A stretch of DNA of 37,009 nucleotides from Mycoplasma_H phocimorsus (lineage in GTDB: Bacteria; Bacillota_I; Bacilli_A; Mycoplasmatales; Metamycoplasmataceae): the NCBI RefSeq assembly GCF_030077865.1, contig NZ_JASDDP010000023.1. The stretch is one strand, 5' to 3'. Every line of letters starts with the position of its first letter. Within the stretch, counting starts at the first letter, position 1. The position numbers and the translations under genes were made by a program. Shown here in pieces: positions 29,594-37,009 of this stretch. Under the pieces are notes generated by a model. The model did no database searches and was not told the DNA's origin. It saw only the letters and a program-made list of their open reading frames with translations.

Positions 29594-30961
29594 TTAATTT
29601 TCTATTAAATTATCAATAGCACTAATAGCACTTCTAATAGATTCTTTCTCTTCTTTCTTAATTTCCATTTCCTTAAGAATATAAACAATAGTTGAATGAT
29701 TTTTATTAAGTAGTTTGCCTATTTTAATTTGTTTATATTTCAGTTTATTTTTTAAAAAATAAACTAAAAAGTGTCTTGCTCTTACAATTGTTTTTATTCT
29801 GCTTGAACCAAGCATTTTTTTTGCGTCAATATTATAATAATTTGCGATTGTTTTAATAATTTTATCTTCATTAATTTCATTATTGTTATTTAACTCATTT
29901 ATATATTTAGAAAGGATTTCTTTACTATAAACATCATGTTTTTTTATATTAGTTTCAAACATATTCAATGTTACTAAATACCCTTTTAATTTGTTTATTG
30001 TATTTACATTAAGATTAATAAGAGAATTTAATGTACATTTTTCAAATTTATTAATGTCTCAATTTGCATTTTTAAGCATAAATATTAAAATTTTATACAT
30101 TTCATCAACAGAAGGCTTTTTAATTTCTACAGTAACACCTTCAACTAACTTATTTACCAATCTTTCATTAAATGACTCTTTTAATAGCTCTGCACGTTCA
30201 CTAGCACATATTATTGTTAGTTTATTATTATCTTTTCTTGCTTCAATAATGTCATTTAAAAATTCAAATGTTTTTACTTTAGTTTTATATTCTTGTAAAT
30301 CGTCAATAACAAGAAGATCTGGTAATAAATAATTTGAAATATATTCAGCTTTTTCTTCAGGCATATTACGTTTTAATAACATAGAAAATTCATTTTGTTT
30401 AGATGTCTTTATAATTTGAACAGTTAATCCTTTTTGTTCAAGCTCTAAACAAATAGCATTTACTAAATGTGTTTTTCCAACACCATGAGTTCCAACTATA
30501 AAAATCATGTTTGTTGTTAATGTAGAATCAATAATTTTTTTTGCCACTGTATAAGGTGTTTTATTAAATTTACCAACATAATAATTTTTTAAACTTAATT
30601 CAGGATTTAAATCTAAATTTTGTTTAACCGTTATTTTAAAAGTTTGTTCTTCAACTTGTTCGTTTTTAAGCTGGGTCTCTTCTAATGTTTTATCTTTTTT
30701 ATTTAAATCATGAACTATTTCAAAATTAATAAGATTTTCATCTATATATTTAATATTTTTTTTCAAAATTATTTCAACATCATCTTTACAAATTTTAAAA
30801 CTAGGTGAATTATTAATATAAAAATAAATTGTATTCTCTTTTAAATCAACAATCTCTAATTTTTTAATAATGTTTTTATAAACAATTTCATCAATGTCTA
30901 GCCCCGCGGCATGTAATTGAAATTTTTCATTTAATAGAGAAATATAATCTTTTGAATCCAT
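29594..30961 (-). CDS. dnaA: Chromosomal replication initiator DnaA
   Basis: 455 aa with TGA as Trp. Domain I (about 1-85), a Lys/Glu/Gln-rich linker, then the AAA+ domain: Walker A GTHGVGKTH (157-165), Walker B LLVIDD (216-221). Domain IV near the end carries the helix-turn-helix with VRARHFLVYF and the NKNHSTIVYILKE signature that reads DnaA boxes. The start ATG 30961 has no Shine-Dalgarno; a TATAAT lies 39 nt upstream. It borders the non-coding AT-rich stretch taken as oriC and is followed by dnaN. Confidence 0.97.
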
Positions 30962-31294
30962 AACTTTATTTTACATAAAATATCATTTATTTATTAATTT
31001 ATTATATAAATAATAATATTAATATATAAAGAAAAAATGTTAATAAATATGTTAATAACACGCAAAAAACTAAAAGTAACTTTAAAAAGTGTTTAAAAAT
31101 AAGCTTTTTATAAAAAATAATAAATGTCAGTAACTAGCATATTTTTCAACATACTAAATAAAAAATATATTAAAAAAAATATTATTAATTTTTATCAACA
31201 TATTGACATTAATAACTTTATGAGTTACTAACAAAACAGTAAATTTCAAATTCAAATTATTAACAATATTTTAAATTTTGCAGTAATAGTTTTA
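30962..31294. other. Probable origin of replication (oriC)
   Basis: About 330 bp of non-coding, extremely AT-rich DNA between dnaA (leftward) and rpoE-fba (rightward). DnaA-box-like 9-mers: TTATCAACA at 31192-31200 (one change from TTATCCACA), TTATTAACA on the minus strand at 31038-31046 and 31050-31058 (12 bp apart, same phase) and on the plus strand at 31257-31265, plus TTACTAACA at 31225-31233. Gene orientation flips here. The boxes are weak, as is common in mycoplasmas. A minus-strand TATAAT at 31001-31006 probably serves dnaA. GC-skew was not computed. Confidence 0.8.
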
Positions 31295-31300
31295 TATAAT
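31295..31300 (+). promoter_or_regulatory. Probable -10 box of rpoE-fba
   Basis: TATAAT 30 nt upstream of ATG 31331; AAAGGGA ribosome site between. It borders oriC. Confidence 0.45.
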
Positions 31301-31330
31301 TAAAAAGTTAGATATAAGAAAGGGATACAT

Positions 31331-31573
31331 ATGAAGACAATGTTAAGTATAACTAAAGAGTTTTTACAATGTAAAAATTCAGTTGACTTTAAAGAAATTT
31401 TTAATGAAGTTGAATTAGAATTGAGAGATAAATGAACTTTAGAAGCGACTGAAAAAAACATTTCATATGAGGAAATTTGTATTAAAAAAACTGGCGAATT
31501 ATACAAAATAATGACAGTTGATAAAAGTTTCAAATATGAAAAAGGTAATACTTGGTCTTTAAATGAAATTTAA
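31331..31573 (+). CDS. rpoE: RNA polymerase delta subunit-like HARE-HTH protein (short form)
   Basis: 80 aa with one TGA and one TGG Trp. It fits the N-terminal HARE-HTH domain of the delta subunit: a first helix like LSITKEFLQ, DFKEIFNEVELEL, then ELYKIMTVDKSFKYEKGNTWSL, the family's YTDLxxDGRFxxxGxxxWxL end. The long acidic C-terminal tail of Bacillus RpoE, which strips nucleic acid from the polymerase, is absent. Next to fba, as rpoE is near fbaA in Bacillus (conserved linkage). AAAGGGA precedes the ATG. If not RpoE, it is still a HARE-HTH protein. Confidence 0.72.
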
Positions 31574-31584
31574 AAGGTAATCGA

Positions 31585-32448
31585 ATGTTAACAAATGCTA
31601 AAAAAATGTTAAAAGATGCATACGAAAATAAATATGCAATACCTCACATTAACACAAATAATTTAGAATGATCAAAAGCTATTTTATTAACAGCTCAAGA
31701 AATGAATTCGCCAGTAATTATTGCTACATCAGAAGGAGCAATTAAATATATGGGTGGATTTAATGTATGTGCACAAATGATTAAAGCTTTAATTAAAGAT
31801 TTAAATATTACAGTTCCTGTAGCGCTTCATTTAGATCACGGTTCATTTGAAGGCGCTAAAAAAGCTATTGCTGCTGGTTATACATCAATTATGTATGATG
31901 GATCACATGAACCATTTGAAACAAACTATAAAAATACAAAAATTTTAATTGAACTAGCTAAAGAACATAACTTAAGTTTAGAAGCTGAAGTTGGAACTTT
32001 AGGTGGAGAAGAAGATGGTATTATCGGTGATGGAGAATTTGCCGATCCAGTAGAAGCCAAAAAAATGGCTGATTTAGGAATTGATGTTCTTGCTGCTGGC
32101 ATTGGAAATATTCATGGTCCATACCCTGCATCATGAAAATCATTAAACTTTGAAGTATTAGATAATATTTCAAAAACAATCGGATTAGGAGTTGTTTTAC
32201 ATGGTGGTTCAGGAATTCCTAAAGAACAAATTCAAAAAGCTATTTCATTAGGTGTTGCTAAAATTAATGTAAATACAGAATTACAGCAAGCTAATCATAA
32301 AGCATTAAGAGAATATATTGAATCAGGTAAAGATCTTGAAGGAAAAAACTTTGATCCAAGAAAACTTTATGCAGCAGGCTATAAAGCTATGTGTGAAACT
32401 GTCAAAGAAAAAATTCTTGAGTTTGGTTCACAAAATAAAGCTAACTAA
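31585..32448 (+). CDS. fba: Class II fructose-bisphosphate aldolase
   Basis: 287 aa. Zn-dependent cleavage of fructose-1,6-bisphosphate in glycolysis. Visible: HINTNN near the start, LHLDHGS with Asp and the first Zn-binding His, EAEVGTLGGEEDG, GIGNIHGPYP with a second His, and VLHGGSGIP with the third, then INVNTELQ. The start has AAAGG(T) upstream, 11 nt after the rpoE stop, so they form one transcript. TGA encodes Trp at two sites. It supplies tpiA with its substrate. Confidence 0.97.
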
Positions 32449-32667
32449 AACATAAAACAAAGTTTTATTAAAAATTAAAGCACAGAAAAATATAATTATT
32501 TTGTAAATAAAAAAACAATTAAAGAAAACGAAAACTTATTAAAAAAAACACAAAAAAAAAACGCAGATTTTCATAAAAAACTTTGAACTCGTTTTTTTTA
32601 TATTATTAAATATAAAGCATTTTATAATTTTAAATATATAAAAATTTATCTTATATGAAAGGAAAAA
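32449..32667. other. Intergenic region with weak hairpins and a promoter
   Basis: A short A/T stem (ATAAAAC with GTTTTAT, 32452-32468) follows fba, and an A-run/T-run pair with a CG core lies at about 32550-32600; both are weak terminator candidates. A TATAAT at 32623-32628 precedes the next gene. Confidence 0.45.
32623..32628 (+). promoter_or_regulatory. Probable -10 box of the 926-aa lipoprotein
   Basis: TATAAT 39 nt upstream of ATG 32668, with an AAAGGA site next to the start. Confidence 0.4.
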
Positions 32668-35448
32668 ATGAAAAAAAGAATAGTATTAAATGCATTATTA
32701 TTTTCTTCTTTAGCAATGACAGTATCTTGTGGTGCAAATAAACAAGATATAATAACACATGAGCTAAATAATAGTAGTGTATTTTCAGAAACTGAAAGTT
32801 ATATTTTTTCGAATATAACATTAAATATTCAAGATATTACAGTTTATGACGCAATTGGAGAGATTACAAATTCTTCTTTAGAAATTACCAATTTAAACAA
32901 ATTCAGATCATATGGAATTTACCTTAGTTTAGGTAAAGTTTCAGTTGATTACGAAAAAGAAGAAGTTCAGATTGAAGTTTTCTATAAAACTAAAGAAAAA
33001 AAAGGAGAAAAAGCAATTATTCTAAGAAGAAGCTTTTTAGACTTTAAACCTATTAGTAGTAATAATTGAAAAGCTATTTTTGAAGGATTAGCTCAATTTT
33101 CTATAATTGAAATTTTAGGAAAAGATAAAGATAGTGGTAAATGAATAATCAATGTTAAAAACGAATATGCTACAGCATCTAATATTATAATAAGTCCTTA
33201 TAGTGATGAAAAAACACCTCCACCAGCAGATAAAATATCATATAGATTAACAGTTACAAATTCTAGAAAAGTTACAGGACAAAAACATGATGCAACCTCT
33301 AAATATCAATTATCTGGAGGTAAAACAGTAACAAAAGAACAACCTAAAGTAATTTTTTATGGCTATGGAAAAGGTCAGTTCTGAACAAAAACTATAGAAA
33401 ATGGTAGCATTGGCAAAAATGATGTAGACCCAACAAAACAAGGTCATAAACTTGATAACTGAAAAGATAGACCCGGTTATAAATTTGTTGGTTGATCATC
33501 TAAAAAAGATGCAACAGAACCAGATTTATTTTTAGATGGAAAAAAACAAGAATTTAATGAACCAACATCTGTTTATGCTGTTTTTGCTAAAGGTCCAGCA
33601 TCATTGTTCTTGAATTCAAATAACAATAAACAAACCTTAAAACTCGATGAAAATGGAATATTAACAAGAGAACATTTAATTGATTTTATTGAAAAAAATG
33701 TACCTGAGCCACAACATAAAGACAAATGAAGTTATAATGAAGAAGATTTATTTTTAGTAAATGCAAAAGGCGAACGTACAATAATTCAATATGATGAACA
33801 AGGCAATGTTAACTTTAAATTTGAATTAGGAAACGAATACGAAATAAAAGTTAAATGAAACCACAAACCGTTTATTTCTTTTATAGACGAAGAAACAAAC
33901 AAAGAATTAATCAAGTTATATTTAGAAGAAAAAGAGGATTTATCAGGAGAAAAATCTTTCTGAACTCCTAAGTTTTCACTTGATTTAGAAAAATTCAAAA
34001 AACAAGGTAAATACTTAGAAGCTTTTTGATATGAACAAGAAGAAGAAAATGAAGAAGCAAAATTATTTATAGAGCGCGAAAAAATTGAAATAACTGACGA
34101 AGTTAATTGAGAAAAAAGAGTCCTTGTAAGATTTAAGAAAACAAAAGAAGTAAACGTAGAAAAAACAAAACTAGAAGACAAACTTCATAGCCAAATTTCA
34201 AAAATTTATTTAACTTTAGATAATAAAATTAGAGAACAAGATCTTCCAAAAGTTGATTTTAGTTGATTTAAAGGTAAATCTGAAAGATTATCTTCTGAAG
34301 CAGCAAGTCCAAATAACCCGGATTTTGATAAGAGAACAAAAGAAGAAAAAGACAAAGGTGTTGAGTTTGATGGATGATACTACGATGCACAATTTAGTAG
34401 AAAAATATACTTTAAAGATGGAGTTTCGACAAAACCTTTAATAGGCGGAAAAATTTATCCAAAATTTAAAATAAATATCTGAGATAAATTAAGGGATATT
34501 AGAAATATACTTGACACAATTCTAACCATATCAGAAAGTTCAACGAAAGTAGCAATGGCAGTTGTTAAGAATCAAGATAATAATAAAAATGTAAATGCTG
34601 TAGAGTACATTTTAAGAGCTTTATCCTTATTAAAATGAGTAGCAAAACTAGCATTGGGTGGAAAAGTTACATGAGCTGAGTTTTGAAGCGGTTATGATGA
34701 AATTAATAATTTATTAGCTATGATAATGAATGATCAATTTAAGACAGAAGACAATGAAGTGAAAGACGGAAAAGTTTATAAGGAAAATATTCATTTGAGA
34801 TGAATGGCTTTAGGATTATTAAAAGAAATACTACAAACAGCAACTGGGTTATTCTTAAAAAACCAGAAGGAAGAAAAATTTGGAAAAGTATTTAAAACAG
34901 AAAATATTCGAAACATTTGAGATCTTAAACAATTATTTAATGAAGGAGGAAATGATTCAAGTAAAAATGAGAGAATTGAAAATATAAGATTTTTAACTTT
35001 AGCAGCATTCTTTTATTTTAATTACGGAAAAAAAATAAAAAAAGGAAGTTTTAAAAACACCCTTTGAAAAAAAGATGTTGATGAAAATAATGACATAGAA
35101 ATTAAAAAATTATTAGAAGGGTCAACAAATAGTTCACACGTGAAAGTAGATTCATGAAAAACTAAAGACATATGAACGATAATATGAGAAGCAAATGGAG
35201 GAAATAATTCAAGACCATCATATAAACACCCCTGAGCCTTAGGTTCTTGAGATATAGCAACCTCATTAGGAAATAGTGATGGATTACTAGGAATAGTAAA
35301 AGAAATTGTAAGTCTTGTTTATAATCACGACAAGTTCACACCATTTGACTTATCAAAAAAAGCAATAGACATATCAGCAAACTTATCTAAAGCATTAACA
35401 AAATTAATTAACGGGGCTTACACTTTAAAAAATACGGTTACTAATTAA
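32668..35448 (+). CDS. Large surface lipoprotein with InlB B-type repeats
   Basis: 926 aa with about two dozen TGA Trp codons. The signal peptide ends in lipobox TVSC (Cys21). Two clear InlB B-repeat-like units are seen: PGYKFVGWSSKKDATEPD...VYAVF near residues 270-310, and VEFDGWYYDAQFSRK...KIYPKF near 565-600. Such beta-grasp repeats are common in adhesins and surface proteins. A more distant version may lie near 430-490. The last third is different: helical, with few motifs, and contains TGA-rich segments and a KHPWALGSWD stretch. It is probably an adhesin or an immune-facing surface protein. It is followed directly by an IS element. Exact function unknown. Confidence 0.85.
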
Positions 35449-35488
35449 GATTAACATAAAATTATTTTATATCGCAGCAGCCTGTTAA

Positions 35489-36729
35489 GTTAAACATGGA
35501 CAAAAAAAATGTCACCACAAAATTTATTTTACACCACAGCAACTTGCTGTGATGTTTTTCATCCCGAATTACTTTGAATTCTCTTATTGTTGTATTAATT
35601 TATGAAATATTTACGAAATTTTTTATAACTTTTTTAAGTTCTTTTAATTTCATCTTGCTTATTTCAATTCTGTTTAAATATTCTGATTTTAAAATTGAAA
35701 ATCAATTTTCAATCTCATGATTATCAAGTGAATCACCCACTCTTGAAAGTGATATTTCACCATTATTATTTTTAACAAGCCGTTAACATTATCTAAAACA
35801 AAATTTAAATCATTATTAGTTGAGAGTTTTCAACCAATAATTTGTTTAGTTTTATAACTTATAATTGCAGACAAGAAAACATGATTTTGTTTAGAATCTC
35901 TTGTTCTTTCAATATAAGTGACATCAGTTGCATAAATATTTCGATTTTGATTATCGTTGTAATCTCTGTTTAGAATGTTCTCAAATTTAGCAATTGTATC
36001 TTTCTTTTCACGTTCTTTGCGTTTTCGTCTAATCTCGCATTTTAAACCTAAACGGTTCATATTACGTTTTAAAGCACGTGAATTTATATAAATATTGTGC
36101 TTTTTAGCAATAAATTGACTTAAACGCACTCTTCCATAAACTTTGTTTTGTGAAGTAAATGCATCTACGAGAATGTTATTATATTCTTTAGTTTTCACAA
36201 CATTTTCTAACTTTTTTTATCCAAATAGTGTTCTTTTAGAAACATTAAATAGTTTTGCTAATTTATTTCTTGATAGTTTTCCTTTATATTCTCTTACTAT
36301 TAACTTCTTTTGTTCTTTAGTAAGAGTGACATTTTCTTCAAGGATTGAAAGCAACCTATCAACTTTAGTAGGATTCATTTCTTTCAATGTACTCTTAATT
36401 CTCGATTTCTTCTTTCTAGGTGCTCCATTACCTAGTCTTCTATTTATACCCCGCCTATCTTCAACTAATAAATCTTGCATTCCTTTATTATAATATGAAA
36501 CAATCCTTATAATCATTCTGGTAAGGTGGCGTTTTTGATAAAAGCTAATTTGCGCGAGTCGTTAATAGCTATCTTTATAGTTCTTTCTATTCTTAATCGC
36601 TCATACTTTTTAAAAATAATTTTATACTCTTCTTTAGTAAAGTGTCTAAACATTTTGTTTTCCTATAATATACAGGTGATACAAAATGACACTCTATAAA
36701 AGAGCACCATTTTTTTGTCCTAGTCTAAG
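35489..36729 (-). mobile_element. Decayed IS3-family insertion sequence with inverted ends
   Basis: About 1.24 kb. The two ends match as an inverted repeat around GGACAAAAAAA: left end at 35497-35511, right end (reverse complement) at 36709-36722, with weaker similarity outward (GTTAAACA versus TTAGACTA). Between them is a broken transposase on the minus strand. Each end carries a hairpin: near 35535-35551 (CACAGCA/TGCTGTG), just past the transposase end, and at 36685-36708 upstream of its start. A target-site duplication could not be identified. The element probably cannot move by itself. Confidence 0.8.
35560..36653 (-). pseudogene. IS3-family transposase, inactivated
   Basis: OrfA begins at ATG 36653 with AGGA upstream. 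It is broken by a -1 shift near 36513-36516, after which the HTH segment NKLAKLFNVSKRTLFG runs to a TAA at 36217. An A7 run (36212-36218) sits at the orfA/orfB junction, where IS3 elements use programmed slippage. OrfB is partly intact (KVYGRVRLSQFIAKK, IYATDVTYIE with the first catalytic Asp). Then a deletion with frame change near 35770-35787 removes the second Asp (HSD) region, and the frame resumes at SLSRVGDSLDN and HEIENWFSILKSEYL with the final Glu. A further TAA follows in NIS-stop-INTT. At least three independent lesions. Confidence 0.85.
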
Positions 36730-36743
36730 ACGGTGATTATTAA

Positions 36744-36815
36744 GGAAATAATGAATTAAGACTTGCTTTCAAAGATATTGAAAAAGCACTAAAAATAAGA
36801 ATATTAAAATGATAA
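36744..36815 (+). pseudogene. 3' fossil of an unidentified gene
   Basis: A short frame without start (ending ELRLAFKDIEKALKIRILKW, with TGA Trp, then TAA at 36813) runs right up to a strong terminator. Upstream the frame is cut by a stop and then by the IS end. This looks like the surviving tail of a gene destroyed by the IS insertion. The family is not recognised; it could belong to a lipoprotein or another IS-linked gene. Confidence 0.35.
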
Positions 36816-36859
36816 AAAACTCAAATATGTGAACTTTAGGGCAGCCATTTGAGTTTTTT
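36814..36859 (+). terminator. Rho-independent terminator of the fossil gene
   Basis: 12-bp stem AAAAAACTCAAA with TTTGAGTTTTTT, followed by further T; loop of 22 nt. Confidence 0.8.
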
Positions 36860-36887
36860 GTTTTTAACTCCAAAACTTAGGTTAAAC

Positions 36888-37009
36888 TGGGACAAAAAAA
36901 TTTAACACCCATAGCCTTGTGGGCGTTTTCTAATTTAGGGGGAATAATGCTTAAAAAAATATCCAAAAACGATTGTGATCAAATTTACTATGAAACAAAA
37001 ACACACGGC
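36888..37009 (+). mobile_element. Start of a second IS element (cut by the window edge)
   Basis: TGGGACAAAAAAA at 36888-36900 matches the ends of the preceding IS. Just inside are a GC-rich hairpin (ACACCCA with TGGGCGT, 36904-36926) and then a reading frame with a strong GGGGGA ribosome site. It is oriented opposite to the IS at 35489-36729, so the two left ends face each other across about 160 bp. Confidence 0.6.
36947..37009 (+). CDS. N-terminal fragment of a probable transposase
   Basis: Only the first 21 codons are in the window (begins MLKKISKND, ends KTHG). AGGGGGA lies 4 nt before the ATG. Assignment to a transposase rests on its place just inside an IS-like terminal repeat and hairpin, not on motifs, which would lie beyond the edge. 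The frame is open at the end of the window. Confidence 0.5.
   Translation, partial: MLKKISKNDCDQIYYETKTHG

Noticed and set aside
33786..34181. 131-codon minus-strand frame inside the large lipoprotein gene
   Set aside because: Ser/Phe-rich antisense shadow of Lys/Glu-rich coding sequence.

Overview
This window comes from the chromosome of a wall-less mycoplasma of the Metamycoplasma/Mycoplasmopsis (hominis/bovis-like) kind. It is very AT-rich. UGA is read as tryptophan throughout: nearly every long gene is continuous only if TGA is sense. The genes fit that group: many lipoproteins, a HinT-P60-P80 operon, an immunoglobulin-blocking (MIB-like) protein, decayed insertion sequences, and dnaA-dnaN beside an AT-rich origin. 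The species cannot be fixed from the sequence alone.

Left part (1-9.3 kb): the end of a coiled-coil protein, then leftward genes. A very large type I pullulanase (331-4929) carries a cysteine-rich block of seven 38-residue repeats. A tight three-gene cluster follows (DUF2130, DUF2779 and a PD-(D/E)XK nuclease), in which all three proteins carry nuclease-like domains. Next (9.4-13 kb) come two species-specific lipoproteins and a long non-coding stretch with a decayed IS30-type transposase.

Middle (13-26.3 kb): mostly leftward housekeeping genes. These are ftsY-ylxM-rbfA (overlapping or 1 nt apart), divergent tpiA, the MIB-like surface protein, a DJ-1/PfpI protein, rarA-pheS-pheT, and P80-P60-hinT. 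A degenerate LicD-like gene and asnA lie on the plus strand before the origin.

Origin region (28.4-31.3 kb): dnaA and dnaN run left. About 330 bp of non-coding AT-rich DNA with degenerate DnaA boxes forms the probable oriC. A short RNA polymerase delta-like gene and fba run right. Most genes on each side point away from this site, as expected for co-orientation with replication.

Right end (32.6-37 kb): a 926-aa lipoprotein with InlB-type repeats, then a decayed IS3-family element, a gene fossil with an intact terminator, and the start of a second element with similar ends in opposite orientation.

The best candidates for something undescribed are the Cys-rich repeat block inside an apparently cytosolic pullulanase and the three-gene nuclease cluster. 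Also of interest are the MIB protein without its usual protease partner, the LicD-like protein without its metal-binding motif, and three genes with -10 boxes so close to the start codon that their mRNAs should be leaderless or nearly so.
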